A DNA stretch of 64,000 bases from Pseudomonadota bacterium (GTDB lineage: Bacteria > Myxococcota_A > Polyangia > GCA-2747355), in NCBI GenBank assembly GCA_016711215.1, contig JADJTL010000002.1, forward strand, positions 434,001-498,000. The letters run 5' to 3'. Shown here in pieces: positions 33,854 to 42,996 of the stretch. The translations under genes were made by a program, and so were the position numbers. Under the pieces are notes generated by a model, which searched no databases, had not been told where the DNA came from, and was given only the letters and a program-made list of their open reading frames with translations. Each line of letters opens with the position of its first letter. The stretch's first letter is position 1.

Positions 33854-34479
33854 CAGCCGGCCTTGGACGGCGCGCCGGCGAGGCCATAGAAGAAGAGGTC
33901 GAGCACCTGGGCGAGGCTGTCGTTGAGCGACCCGGCACAGCCGCTCCGCGTCCAGCGCAAGAAGAAGGCGTGGGTCAGTCCCCAGAGCGCGTTCGCGGCG
34001 ACCTCGGAGGCCACCGTGGGACCGACCGATCCCAGATCACCTTCGGCGCGCCGACCCTCGATCCATAGCGTGAGCTGCGCGATGTAGTGAGCGGCCAAAT
34101 CCGGAGGAGGCTCGGCGTCCTTCGAGGGCGGCGCGCCGCGCTGTAGGAAGAATAGAAACGCGTCCCGGTGCGTCTCTGCCCACGCGTTCTGATGACGCAG
34201 CAGCAGCTCGAGCTGCTGCCGAAAGGTCAGCCCAGCGGGGAGGGAGACGCCGAACAGGTCTTGAGCCTCCTTGGTGATCGTCTCGGCCAGAGCGTTGACG
34301 ATGTCCTGCTTGCCCCTGAAGTAGCTGTAGAGCGAGGGGGCGCTGTATCCTGCTTCGCGACCGATGTCTTGCATCGAGGCCGGGGCGAAGCCCTTGCGCG
34401 AAAACACGCGCGCTGCGGCCCGCAGCATGTGCTGTCGTGTCTCGCGGATTTCACGTTCGCGGCGGGGCGGTCTCGGCAT
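33853..34479 (-). CDS. TetR/AcrR-family transcriptional regulator of the RND efflux operon
   Basis: The 208-residue repressor has the N-terminal TetR helix-turn-helix (TRQHMLRAAARVFSRKGFAP then MQDIGREAGYSAPSLYSYF) and a helical ligand-binding half. It is the last intact gene of the MFP-RND-TolC operon, 21 nt after the outer-membrane gene, and presumably represses that operon; ligands may be pump substrates. GGAGG lies upstream of the ATG. Its stop overlaps the start of the decayed ABC remnant. A 14-bp palindrome before the adaptor gene (40124-40137) is a candidate operator. Confidence 0.9.
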   Translation of the reverse strand: MPRPPRREREIRETRQHMLRAAARVFSRKGFAPASMQDIGREAGYSAPSLYSYFRGKQDIVNALAETITKEAQDLFGVSLPAGLTFRQQLELLLRHQNAWAETHRDAFLFFLQRGAPPSKDAEPPPDLAAHYIAQLTLWIEGRRAEGDLGSVGPTVASEVAANALWGLTHAFFLRWTRSGCAGSLNDSLAQVLDLFFYGLAGAPSKAG

Positions 34480-34500
34480 GCCTTCAATTCCTCCGATGCA

Positions 34501-35808
34501 TCAGCGCACGAGGTCGCGACCAGCGGCGACATCGAGAGCCACGAGCGCCAGGCGGAGCGCGTTCTTTGAGCGGATCTCCCCCACCTCATTGGCCAGGCGC
34601 CGCGACCCCGCGTCCGACAGCTCGAGGGGCGTCGCGGCGCCAACGTCGAAGCGCGCCCGGACCAAGGCTTCATTCCTGCGAGCGAGTTTCGCCTCACGTT
34701 GAGCGAGCTCCCAACGCGCCCGTGCGCTTCGCGCCTCGACCAGCCCACGGCGCACCTCGGTCGTAACCTGGTCGCGGATCCGCCGCTCTTGCAACGTGAG
34801 CTGCCTGACCTGACTGTCGCCGTCGAGGCTATCGGCGTAGCGCGCGCCGCCGTCGAAGAGCGTCCACGTACCCGTGATGACGCCGATCCAGAGCAGGTTC
34901 TGGCCCGTGAAGCCAGCGGCGTTCGACCAGCTTCCGCTCAGGTCCGCCGCGATCTCCGGGAGGAACTTCGTGCGCGCCCTCCACTTCACGATATTCCTGT
35001 CCGCGGACAGACGCCGCGCGGCGCGCAGATCTGGGCGCCGCGCGAGGGCTGCCGTCAGGAGTGTCTCCTCGTCGGGCAGGGCCGCCGGCGGGTCCGACGG
35101 ATCGACCGCGACGACGGTCCCGTCGAGCTTACAGAGCACATGCATCGCCTCGATGGCGAGGTCGCGCGCGGCCCGGGCATCGAGCCGCTGCCGCTCGGCG
35201 TCGGCCAGGTCGATCTCGGCCTGAGTCACGGCCGTCTCCGTTGCCGCGCCGTTGTCGAAGAGCACCTTCTCCTTATGCAGGTGAGCGACGCGGTCCCGGA
35301 GCGTCTGCTCCGCGATCTGGATCGCATCCTGGGCCGACAGCAGCTCGAAGTACGCGTTAGCGACGAGCTTCAGCAGCTCCTGCTTCGTCCGCTTGAAGTC
35401 CAGCCGCGCGACGTCACGCTTGGTCCCCTCGCCGATCAGCTTGACGATCGCCGAGGGCGCGAGGATCGGCTGGTGGAGCTTGACGCTGGCGTTGAGCGCG
35501 TCCTGGGCCTGAATGACGATCGGCGGCGCCGTGGAGGTCGGATCGAAGAGCCGCGGGTCGAGCTCCGCCTCGTATTGGTTCCTCGTGTAGCTGGCGGCGG
35601 TCGAGAGTACGGGCAAGAGTCCAGACCAGGCGCGCTTGCGCGCGATCCGAGCCTGCACCACCGTCTCGCGGGCGAGCGCCAGGTCCGAGTTGCGATCGAG
35701 CGCCAGCTGATAGGCCTGTGCGAGGGCAAGCCGGGTGGTCTCGGCGCGCGCCGCGCTCGGCTGGGCGACGAGCCCAAGCATGGCGAAGATGACGATACGA
35801 TCGGTCAT
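34501..35808 (-). CDS. TolC-family outer-membrane efflux channel
   Basis: The 435-residue protein has a signal peptide (MTDRIVIFAMLGLVAQPSAARA) and two OEP repeats typical of TolC: LALAQAYQLALDRNSDLALA early and LRAARRLSADRNIVKWRART later, each with long helices (AEQTLRDRVAHLHKEKVLFD). It would form the trimeric channel for the adjacent RND pump. ATG 35808 overlaps the RND stop (ATGA), so the proteins are coupled; a longer frame starting inside the RND gene is not needed. Confidence 0.93.
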   Translation of the reverse strand: MTDRIVIFAMLGLVAQPSAARAETTRLALAQAYQLALDRNSDLALARETVVQARIARKRAWSGLLPVLSTAASYTRNQYEAELDPRLFDPTSTAPPIVIQAQDALNASVKLHQPILAPSAIVKLIGEGTKRDVARLDFKRTKQELLKLVANAYFELLSAQDAIQIAEQTLRDRVAHLHKEKVLFDNGAATETAVTQAEIDLADAERQRLDARAARDLAIEAMHVLCKLDGTVVAVDPSDPPAALPDEETLLTAALARRPDLRAARRLSADRNIVKWRARTKFLPEIAADLSGSWSNAAGFTGQNLLWIGVITGTWTLFDGGARYADSLDGDSQVRQLTLQERRIRDQVTTEVRRGLVEARSARARWELAQREAKLARRNEALVRARFDVGAATPLELSDAGSRRLANEVGEIRSKNALRLALVALDVAAGRDLVR

Positions 35809-38800
35809 GGCACTCCATCCTCCGCGGGCAGCGGGTCCTCCGAGGACCACTTGCGCCCGACCCATGCGCCGAAGTCGTCGAGATAAGCGTAGACGACCGG
35901 CACCACCAGGAGCGTGAGGAAGGTGGACGAGATGAGTCCGCCGATGACCGCTCTTGCCATCGGCGCGCGCATCTCGGCGCCCTCACCGATCGCGAGCGCG
36001 AGCGGCACCATCCCCACGATCATCGCGAGCGTGGTCATGATGATGGGACGCAGCCGGATCTCGCCCGCCTTGGCCAGAGCGTCGGTCCGGGGCATGCCCT
36101 CGCGACGACGCTGGTTGGCGTTGTCGATCAGCAAGATGGCGTTCTTGACGACCAGGCCCATCAGCATGATGAGGCCGATCATCGTCATGATGTTGAGCGT
36201 ATCGTTGGTCAGCAGCAGCGCCCCGACGACACCGATGAAGGAGAGCGGCAGCGACAGCATGATGGCGAGCGGCTGCAAGAAGCTGCCGAACTGCGACGCC
36301 AGGATGAGATAGATGAAGATCACCGCCAAGATCAGCGACTCGAGCGCGTAGCCCGCGCTCTCGATCATGTCGCGGGTCTGGCCGCCCATCGTCTCTGAGT
36401 AGCCCTCGATCCGGGGCAGGGCCGCGATGCGCTTGTCGAGCTCTGCCGTCACGTCGCCCAGAGCTCGACCCTCGACGCCCGCGCTGATGGTCACCTGGCG
36501 CTCGAGCTCGAGGCGCTCGATCTGCGACGGTCCAAGCGAGTCCTCGATCCGCGCGATCTGGCCCAGGGGGACCAGCAGGCGGCGACCATCCACGCCGGCC
36601 TTGGTCGAGGGCAGCTCGAGCGTCGCGAGGTCCGCCTTGCCTGTCCGGCTCCGCTCCGCGAGCTGGACCCGCACGTCGTAGCGCTCTCCGCGCGCGTCCT
36701 CGAGTTCGGTGGCGACCTCACCCCCCAGCAGGGTTTGCACCGTCGAGCCGACGGCCCGGGCCGACACGCCCCGGTCGGTGGCACGATCACGATCCAGGAG
36801 AATGCGGAGCTCGGGCTTGGTGCGCTCCTGCGCGATCTTCGCGTCGACCAACCCAGGGATCTTGCGCGCCTCCTCGAGCAGGTGGTGCGCGCGACGATCG
36901 AGCAGCGCGAGATCCGGGCCCCGCAGGCTGAGCTGGATCGGTTGCTGAGCCCCACCCGCGCCACCGACGTCCGAGAGCGAGTAGCGCACATCGATCACGT
37001 CGCGCAGCTGTTCGCGCAGATCGCGCCGGATCTGGTTCGTCGTGCGCTTGCGGCCGTGCTTGCGGTCGCGGACGTAGATCGACCCCTCGTTGACGGCGCC
37101 GGTGGCGCCCGCGCCGATGGTGGTGAACGCAAGCTCGACATCGGGGTCGGCGATCACGATGGCCACCAACGCCTTCGCCTTCTCCTCCGTGTACTCGATC
37201 GAGGCGCCGACAGGCGTGCGGAAGTCGACCTGAAACTCGCCCTTGTCGTAGTCTGGCATGAAGGCGCCGCCGACTCTTCCCGCCAGCGCGAGCGTGGCGA
37301 CGAAGCTCGCGGCCGCGATCGCGAGGGTGGTCTTGCGGTGATCGAGGGCCCATAGCACGGTGCCGTGGTAGCGCAGGCTCAAGCGGTCGAAGGCCTTCGA
37401 GAAGCGCTCGAGCGCCCGCCCGATGGGCCCGCGCTTGACGCCGTGGGGATCGGGCCAAACCGACGACATCATCGGATCGAGCGTGAAGGAGACGAAGAGC
37501 GAGATGAGCACGGCACACGCCACGGTGATGCCGAACTGGTAGAAGAAGCGCCCGATGATCCCCTTCATGAAGGCGACCGGCACGAAGACGGCCACGATGG
37601 CAAGCGTCGTCGCGATGACCGCCATGCCGATCTCGGCGGTACCGTCGCGCGCCGCGTCGTGGTGACTCTTGCCCATCTCGGCGTGACGCACGATGTTCTC
37701 GCGCACCACGATCGCGTCGTCGATGAGCAGGCCAATCGCGAGCGACAGCGCCATCAAGGTCAAGATGTTGAGGGTGAAGCCCATCGCCCAGACCACCAGA
37801 AAGGCCCCGATCACCGAGACCGGCAGCGTCAGGCCGGTGATCACCGTGGAGCGCCAGGAGTTCAGGAAGAGGAAGACCACCAGGACGGTCAGGATGGCGC
37901 CGAGGACGAGGGTGAGCTTCACATCGTCGACGGACTCCTCGATCATCTTGGCGCCGTTGCGCACGACGCTGAGGGTGGCGCGCGCGCCGAGCTCCTCTTG
38001 CAGCTCGGGTAAGCGACGCTGGATCTCGTGGACCACGGCCACGGTGTTCGCGCCAGACTGCTTCTGCACCTCGAGCGTGACGGTGCGTGAGGTGCCGATC
38101 AGCGCGAGCGAGCGCAGCTCCTCCTGGCCATCTTCGAGGTCGGCGACGTCGCGCAGGTAGATCGGCGCGTCGTCGTGCCCGCGCCCGATCACGAGGGTGG
38201 CGAAGTCAGCCACGCGGTTGATCCGGGCGGCCACGCGCACCACGGTCTCGGTGCGTGCGGCGCTGACGCGCCCGGCGGGCACGTCGGCGTTCTCCTGTCG
38301 CAGCCGGTCGACGACGCTGGCGGCCGTCACGCCGCGCGCACGCAGGTCATCAGGACGCAAGGACACGCTAATCTGGCGCCGCGCGCCGCCGACGATCTTG
38401 ACCGCACCGACCCCCGCCACGTTGACGAGCCGCTTCTTGACGACGCGATCCGCGAGGTCCGTGAGGTCGCGGGTAGAGAGCGTCTTCGACGCCAGCCCAA
38501 GCGATGCGATGGGTGCAGCCGACGGGTCGAAGCGCTGGATCAGCGGCGCCTCCGCGGCCTCGGGGAGCACGCCGGCGAGCGCGGCGACTTTGTCGCGCAC
38601 GTCGTTGGCCGCCTCGCGGCCATCGCGGTCGAGCTCGAAGCTGATGGTGACCGTCGAGACGCCTTCGCTCGAGGTGGAGCGCACCTCCTTGACGCCGGAC
38701 AGCGTGTGGACCGCCTCCTCGATCGGCTTGGTGACCTCGCTCTCTACAGACTCCGCGCCCGCGCCGGGCCAGCGCGTCCCCACGCTCACGACCGGCAAGT

Positions 38801-38921
38801 CGACGTCCGGGAATTGGTCGACGTTGAGGCGGCGGTAGCCGAAGTAGCCCAGCACGACCAGCGCGACCATCATCATGGTCGTCAGGACAGGCTGCTTGAT
38901 CGACATGTTACTGAGAAACAT
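35805..38921 (-). CDS. RND-family (AcrB/HAE1-type) efflux pump
   Basis: The 1038-residue inner-membrane transporter exports hydrophobic compounds using the proton gradient. It starts MFLSNMSIKQPVLTTMMMVA and has 12 membrane helices in two blocks with large periplasmic loops. The proton-relay Asp pair is in LSLAIGLLIDDAIVVREN (near residue 405), and the second-half counterpart is LIMLMGLVVKNAILLIDNAN. Length is normal. The gene sits 3 nt after the adaptor stop and overlaps tolC. Substrate specificity is not readable; the strain may use it for drugs or secondary metabolites. Confidence 0.96.
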   Translation of the reverse strand: MFLSNMSIKQPVLTTMMMVALVVLGYFGYRRLNVDQFPDVDLPVVSVGTRWPGAGAESVESEVTKPIEEAVHTLSGVKEVRSTSSEGVSTVTISFELDRDGREAANDVRDKVAALAGVLPEAAEAPLIQRFDPSAAPIASLGLASKTLSTRDLTDLADRVVKKRLVNVAGVGAVKIVGGARRQISVSLRPDDLRARGVTAASVVDRLRQENADVPAGRVSAARTETVVRVAARINRVADFATLVIGRGHDDAPIYLRDVADLEDGQEELRSLALIGTSRTVTLEVQKQSGANTVAVVHEIQRRLPELQEELGARATLSVVRNGAKMIEESVDDVKLTLVLGAILTVLVVFLFLNSWRSTVITGLTLPVSVIGAFLVVWAMGFTLNILTLMALSLAIGLLIDDAIVVRENIVRHAEMGKSHHDAARDGTAEIGMAVIATTLAIVAVFVPVAFMKGIIGRFFYQFGITVACAVLISLFVSFTLDPMMSSVWPDPHGVKRGPIGRALERFSKAFDRLSLRYHGTVLWALDHRKTTLAIAAASFVATLALAGRVGGAFMPDYDKGEFQVDFRTPVGASIEYTEEKAKALVAIVIADPDVELAFTTIGAGATGAVNEGSIYVRDRKHGRKRTTNQIRRDLREQLRDVIDVRYSLSDVGGAGGAQQPIQLSLRGPDLALLDRRAHHLLEEARKIPGLVDAKIAQERTKPELRILLDRDRATDRGVSARAVGSTVQTLLGGEVATELEDARGERYDVRVQLAERSRTGKADLATLELPSTKAGVDGRRLLVPLGQIARIEDSLGPSQIERLELERQVTISAGVEGRALGDVTAELDKRIAALPRIEGYSETMGGQTRDMIESAGYALESLILAVIFIYLILASQFGSFLQPLAIMLSLPLSFIGVVGALLLTNDTLNIMTMIGLIMLMGLVVKNAILLIDNANQRRREGMPRTDALAKAGEIRLRPIIMTTLAMIVGMVPLALAIGEGAEMRAPMARAVIGGLISSTFLTLLVVPVVYAYLDDFGAWVGRKWSSEDPLPAEDGVP

Positions 38922-38924
38922 CGG

Positions 38925-40106
38925 CTAGTCGCCTTCGGCTGCGGACGCCGCGGCGCGCGCAGCGACCGTAACGCGCATTCCCGGCTTGAGTTCCTCCGCG
39001 CCGGCCAGGACGAGCTCGTCCCCGACCGCAACCCCTCTTCCGATCTCCACCAGGCCGCCCTGACCTGCGCCGACCACGGCGGCGACACGCTCGACCACGT
39101 CGCCGCGCACCGCCCAGACATAGTGGCTGCCACCCTCGCCACGCAGGGCTCCCTGTGGAATGGCCACGCCGACATGAGATGCGCCAGTCGGCACCCGCGC
39201 CACCGCGAACATCCCATCCATGAGCTGGCCCTTCGGGTTTGCGATGGCGGCACGGACGGGCAGCGTGCGGCTCGCGCCATCGAGCTGCGGTATCACCGCA
39301 ACGATGCGACCCTCGAAGGTCTGGTCGCCGAGCGCACCCACCCGGAACCTGAGCGGTGCGCCTAGCTTGAGCGCGCGCGCATCCACGGCCGGCACGCTGG
39401 TCACGAGCTCCATCGAGCGCGTATCGATGAGGTCGACGATCGGTTTGTCCTTGCCGAGGTATTCGTGAGGTCTGACGTGACGCTTGACCACGATGCCGGA
39501 GATCGGCGCTGCAATCCGGTATTGTCGCAGCGTCGCCCGACCCACGAGGACGTCGGCCTCAGTCTGCTTGAGGTTGGCGAGCGCCATGTTGACCTGGGCC
39601 GCAGCGGCGTCGGCGCGACTCCGCGCGTTCTCGAACATCCGCGCGTCAATGACCTTGGCGGCCTTGAGCCTCTCGGTCCGGTCCAGCTCGACCTGCGCGG
39701 CTTCGCGCTCGACTCGGGTCGACTCGAGCGACGCCCGCGCTACCTCCACCGCTGCTTCCGCCTTCTTCAGGCTCGCGCGAGGAGCAACGTCGTCGATCTG
39801 CGCCACGAGCGCACCGGCCACGACCTGGTCGCCCGCCTCGACCATGAGCTTGGCGAGGGTTCCTGCGACCTCACTGACGAGGCGCGCCTCGGAGGCAGGT
39901 CGAATTTCGCCGGTCAACTCGACCACCGGCTCGAACTGGTGCTGGACCGCCAGCGTGGTCTCCACCCGCGGCGAGGGCACCTCGGCGATCGCGGCCTCGG
40001 TCTTTGTGCAGGCTCCGAGGAGGAGCATCGCGCAAACGAGCAGCAGCCACGAGCTCCAGTCCGCCCTGACACCGGCCCTGACACCGTGATGCAGTCGTGC
40101 ACTCAT
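38925..40106 (-). CDS. RND periplasmic adaptor (membrane fusion) lipoprotein
   Basis: The 393-residue adaptor links the RND pump and TolC channel. The signal peptide ends in LLLGACTK, a lipobox. The barrel-sandwich/lipoyl halves are visible (GEIRPASEARLVSEVAGTLA; IAAPISGIVVKRHVRPHEYL), flanking a helical hairpin (about 95-190), followed by beta-barrel and membrane-proximal domains. ATG 40106 is supported by GGAGGGGG about 7 nt upstream; 38 upstream in-frame codons are rejected. It is the first gene of the adaptor-pump-channel-regulator operon. Confidence 0.94.
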   Translation of the reverse strand: MSARLHHGVRAGVRADWSSWLLLVCAMLLLGACTKTEAAIAEVPSPRVETTLAVQHQFEPVVELTGEIRPASEARLVSEVAGTLAKLMVEAGDQVVAGALVAQIDDVAPRASLKKAEAAVEVARASLESTRVEREAAQVELDRTERLKAAKVIDARMFENARSRADAAAAQVNMALANLKQTEADVLVGRATLRQYRIAAPISGIVVKRHVRPHEYLGKDKPIVDLIDTRSMELVTSVPAVDARALKLGAPLRFRVGALGDQTFEGRIVAVIPQLDGASRTLPVRAAIANPKGQLMDGMFAVARVPTGASHVGVAIPQGALRGEGGSHYVWAVRGDVVERVAAVVGAGQGGLVEIGRGVAVGDELVLAGAEELKPGMRVTVAARAAASAAEGD

Positions 40107-40123
40107 CGTCGGCCCCCTCCCTG

Positions 40124-40137
40124 GCGTCCGCGGACGC
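40124..40137. promoter_or_regulatory. Perfect 14-bp palindrome upstream of the RND operon
   Basis: GCGTCCGCGGACGC lies 18 nt before the adaptor ATG, just upstream of its ribosome site. It is a possible operator for the TetR protein encoded at the operon's end. GC-rich palindromes arise by chance in this genome, so support is modest. Confidence 0.35.
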
Positions 40138-40194
40138 GCCGCAGACTGAAAGCCACGATCATGGGATCGCTCGCTGTAAGCCCGGCCCTCGCAC

Positions 40195-40380
40195 AGAAGT
40201 CGGTCGAAGGTGCACCGCACGCGCTTCCCCGCCGATTCTGGCGCTGGCGTCCGCGCCGCGGAAGCATGCCCGCAATACCTGGCCGCTCGTAGCAGCAGCC
40301 AATGCCCGACAGCGTGACCGTAGGCGTCGTTGAATCTCGTAGGCGAACGATCGCCGGTTGCGCAGGTCCGTCAGCGGATC
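40195..40380 (-). pseudogene. GGDEF (diguanylate cyclase) remnant
   Basis: One short frame reads DPLTDLRNRRSFAYEIQRRL, the hallmark start of GGDEF domains (DPLTGLxNRRxF). It jumps within a few residues to GQVLRACFRGADASARIGGE, which aligns with the end of the domain, where the active site should read GGDEF but here reads GGEAR. The middle of the domain is deleted and the signature is lost, so this is a non-functional relic. Any N-terminal sensory part is gone. Confidence 0.6.
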
Positions 40381-40602
40381 GCGGTGCGCAGCGCACGCTT
40401 TGGTCGGCCGGGCCATGTTCTGATTACCTGTTGCCCATTGAACGATGAGCAAGGTACGTCGAAGACCGATTCATGTCTATATGATTTCGCGATTAAGTGC
40501 AAAACTGGGCTCGATTTAGAGCGCCCTGCTGGCTCCTGAGCGCGCAAGGCGACCCGCTTCTTCTTGGGTGTCAGCGGCGCGGGCGGGCGAAGCGTTCGCG
40601 CT

Positions 40603-40908
40603 TCAGTGGGGTCGCGCCGGCAGGGTGTTACGCACCACCTTGCCCGAGCGCATGACCAGCCTGACGCGGGTGAGCGCCGTGCTATCGGCGAGCGGGTTGC
40701 CTTCGACGGCAATCAGGTCGGCGAGCTTCCCCGGGGTGATCGTTCCCAGTTGAGGGCCCAAGCCGAGGTGCTCGGCGCCCCTACGCGTCAATGCCCCGAG
40801 AGCCTGCAGCGGCGTCAGCTCTGCCCTTACGAGCGCTGCGAACTCCCTCGCGATCGTCGGGCTGCTGCCGCAGGCGGCGAGCGCGATCAGGCCTAAGGCG
40901 AGGCCCGC
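40603..40908 (-). pseudogene. Amidohydrolase C-terminal remnant
   Basis: The frame contains ELTPLQALGALTRRGAEHLG, LGTITPGKLADLIAVEGNPL and LTRVRLVMRSGKVVRNTL, which match the C-terminal end of the amidohydrolase (imidazolonepropionase-like) superfamily. The metal-binding N-terminal and barrel portions are absent: upstream sequence shows only SSPTIAREFAALVRA before similarity ends. It could be expressed as a small protein but cannot be an active hydrolase. It lies in the same relic-rich gap as the GGDEF fragment. Confidence 0.6.
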
Positions 40909-41133
40909 GGCCAACGGAAACCTCGCCGGCTGCGCGACCGCGTGGCTCGCAACCCGCGCGGGAGCAGCCTGCGACCTCGCTCCGCGCGCACCCACGCAAG
41001 AGCCCCACGACCAAGGGCTCGTCATCACCGCACCCCGTCATGGCCGGACCCACTGGAGATTGGGCCAGTTGAGCGGCGTCGAGGCTCACCGCTAGGGCGC
41101 GGAGCAACTTGCGGACCTGACCCTAACAGCCCG

Positions 41134-41173
41134 TTGACAAATCAGCACCGCGCCTTCACGATACTAGCTAGTA
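41134..41173 (+). promoter_or_regulatory. Promoter and palindromic operator candidate for the second TetR operon
   Basis: TTGACA at 41134-41139 is a consensus -35. The -10 area (about 41157-41165) runs into a perfect 12-bp palindrome, TACTAGCTAGTA, at 41162-41173. A repressor bound there would block polymerase. The tetR ATG lies 54 nt downstream, so autoregulation of tetR and the exporter genes is the simplest reading. Confidence 0.55.
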
Positions 41174-41227
41174 CTTGCTTGCCGCGCTCGACTGCGGCTA
41201 AGCTTCGACTGCGGGGAAGGGCGGCCC

Positions 41228-41827
41228 ATGACGACCAGGAAGTCGAGCGGGGAGCGACGCACCGAGATCGCCGACGCTGCCATCAAGATCATTGGAGAAC
41301 GCGGGCTGCGCGAGTTCACGGCGGCGCAGGTGGCGCAGGAAGTGGGGATCAAGGACGGGACCGTCTTTCGCCATTTCAAGGACATGAATGCGATCGCCGA
41401 GGCCGCGCTTGACCGACTCCAGGCCTTGGTCGGGATGAGCCCACCGCCCACGGCCGATCCGCTCGAGGGCCTCAAGGAGTTTGTCCTTTCCCGTCTGCGC
41501 TCCGTGACCGCTCAGCCCGCACTCCAAGCGCTCCTCTTCTCGGACCAGCTTTCCCACGCCCTCGGCGCCGAAGGTCCGCCGCGCGTGGCGGCGCTGCGCA
41601 ACCGCGGCCGTGCGTTCGTCAGGTCGTGTCTCCACGAGGCTGCAGAGCAGCGCCTCCTTCGCGAGGACCTCGACCTCGAGGCCGCGGTCGTGCTCGTCAC
41701 GGGCATGGTGATGGGCTTCGTGTTTGCGGCCAAGGACGGCGCATGGGTCGCCCCGATCGGCGAGATGGAGCAACGCTGCTGGGAGACCCTCCGGTCGATG
41801 CTCGAGCGAACCCGAGCGGAGTCATGA
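41228..41827 (+). CDS. TetR-family regulator of the MFP/ABC exporter
   Basis: The 199-residue protein has the TetR DNA-binding domain (RRTEIADAAIKIIGERGLRE, then AAQVAQEVGIKDGTVFRHF) and a helical effector domain. GGGAAGGGCGG precedes the ATG. Its stop overlaps the adaptor start as ATGA, so regulator and exporter are one operon, probably controlled by the palindrome at 41162-41173. The ligand is unknown. Confidence 0.92.
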   Translation: MTTRKSSGERRTEIADAAIKIIGERGLREFTAAQVAQEVGIKDGTVFRHFKDMNAIAEAALDRLQALVGMSPPPTADPLEGLKEFVLSRLRSVTAQPALQALLFSDQLSHALGAEGPPRVAALRNRGRAFVRSCLHEAAEQRLLREDLDLEAAVVLVTGMVMGFVFAAKDGAWVAPIGEMEQRCWETLRSMLERTRAES

Positions 41828-42996
41828 AAGCGCGGACGAAACTGTTCGCCCTCATCGCCGGCGTCGGCGCCTTCCTCGCGGCCTTTGGCTGGCTGCTGAC
41901 CACCCACGGGCCGCTGGCCCCCGTCGGCGTCCAGCTCGGCGAGGTCGGGCGCGCCAACCTGAAGCCGAGCGTCTTTGGTATCGGCACGGTCGAGGCGCGC
42001 CTGGCCCAGGCAGTCGGGCCGCTCGTGCCTGGACGCGTCCTGCGCGTGCTCGTGGATCAGGGCGAGAAGGTCAAGGTCGGGCAGGTGCTCGCGGAGATGG
42101 ACCCGATCGATCTCGACCACCGAGTAGGCGCCGCCAGGCGTAGCGGCGCGCGTTCGCGTCAGACACTTCAGCTTGCCGAGGCGCAGGTCGCTGACGCGGC
42201 GAGCCGCGCCAAGCTCGCCAGCGTCAACCGTGAGCGCGACCGCCGCCTGCATCGGCAACAGGTCGTCAGCCAGCAGGCGCTCGACAACAGCTCGAGCGAG
42301 GCCGAGCGAGCCGCGGCAGCCCTGGCAGCGGCGCAGGCCAACGCGGAGGCGGCGCGGCAGGACCTCGGCCGCGTCGAGGACGAAGCGCAGGGCTTGCGCC
42401 GCCTGCGCGCTAGCCTGAGGCTCGTCAGCCCCGTGGACGGCGTGGTGGTCGCGCGCGAGGTGGAACCAGGGAGCACGGTCGTCGCCGGTCAGGCCGTCTT
42501 GCGGCTGATGGTGCCCGCGAGCCTTTGGGTGCGGGCGCGCATCGATCAATCGCGCGCCGGCGGGGTGCGGGTCGGGCAGCGCGCCAGTGTCGTGCTGCGC
42601 TCCGCCGCCGATCATCCACTGCCCGCGCGGGTGGCGCGCATCGAGCTGCAAAGCGACCCCGTGACCGAGGAGCGGGTGATCGACCTGAGCTTCGACGCGC
42701 CACCGGCCCGCCTCTACCTGGGCGAGCTGGCCGAGGTCACGATCTGGCTGCCGGGCGAAGCCGGCGTGCTCGTCTTGCCGAGCGCCGCCGTCGCTCGAGC
42801 GGGTGGCCAGACCGGCGTCTGGCAGCTGGTCGACGGGCGCGCCCGCTTCAAGCCGATCACCCTCGGCGGCCAGGGCCAGGCCGACCTGACGCGGCTTGGG
42901 TCGGGTCTGGTCGAGGGCGAGCGCGTCATCGTCTTCAGCAGCGCAGCGCTCGAGCCTGGCGTTCGCGCGCGGCAGCAGCGCGTCGAGCCGCGATGA
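41824..42996 (+). CDS. HlyD-type periplasmic adaptor of an ABC exporter
   Basis: The 390-residue adaptor has an N-terminal membrane anchor (LFALIAGVGAFLAAFGWLL, no lipobox), lipoyl halves (VGPLVPGRVLRVLVDQGEKV and LRLVSPVDGVVVAREVEPGS) flanking a helical hairpin (about 100-195), then barrel domains. It pairs with the following MacB-like permease and ATPase. It begins in the ATGA overlap with tetR and ends in overlap with the permease. No TolC gene is in this operon; the channel in the neighbouring RND operon or elsewhere could serve it. Confidence 0.9.
   Translation: MKARTKLFALIAGVGAFLAAFGWLLTTHGPLAPVGVQLGEVGRANLKPSVFGIGTVEARLAQAVGPLVPGRVLRVLVDQGEKVKVGQVLAEMDPIDLDHRVGAARRSGARSRQTLQLAEAQVADAASRAKLASVNRERDRRLHRQQVVSQQALDNSSSEAERAAAALAAAQANAEAARQDLGRVEDEAQGLRRLRASLRLVSPVDGVVVAREVEPGSTVVAGQAVLRLMVPASLWVRARIDQSRAGGVRVGQRASVVLRSAADHPLPARVARIELQSDPVTEERVIDLSFDAPPARLYLGELAEVTIWLPGEAGVLVLPSAAVARAGGQTGVWQLVDGRARFKPITLGGQGQADLTRLGSGLVEGERVIVFSSAALEPGVRARQQRVEPR

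Noticed and set aside
40371..40712. 113-codon minus-strand frame across the relic gap
   Set aside because: No similarity to any family and it overlaps both better-supported gene remnants.
32934..41227. Complete mobile element or genomic island with att sites
   Set aside because: Only a transposase fragment and gene relics are present; no integrase, terminal inverted repeats or flanking direct repeats were identified.
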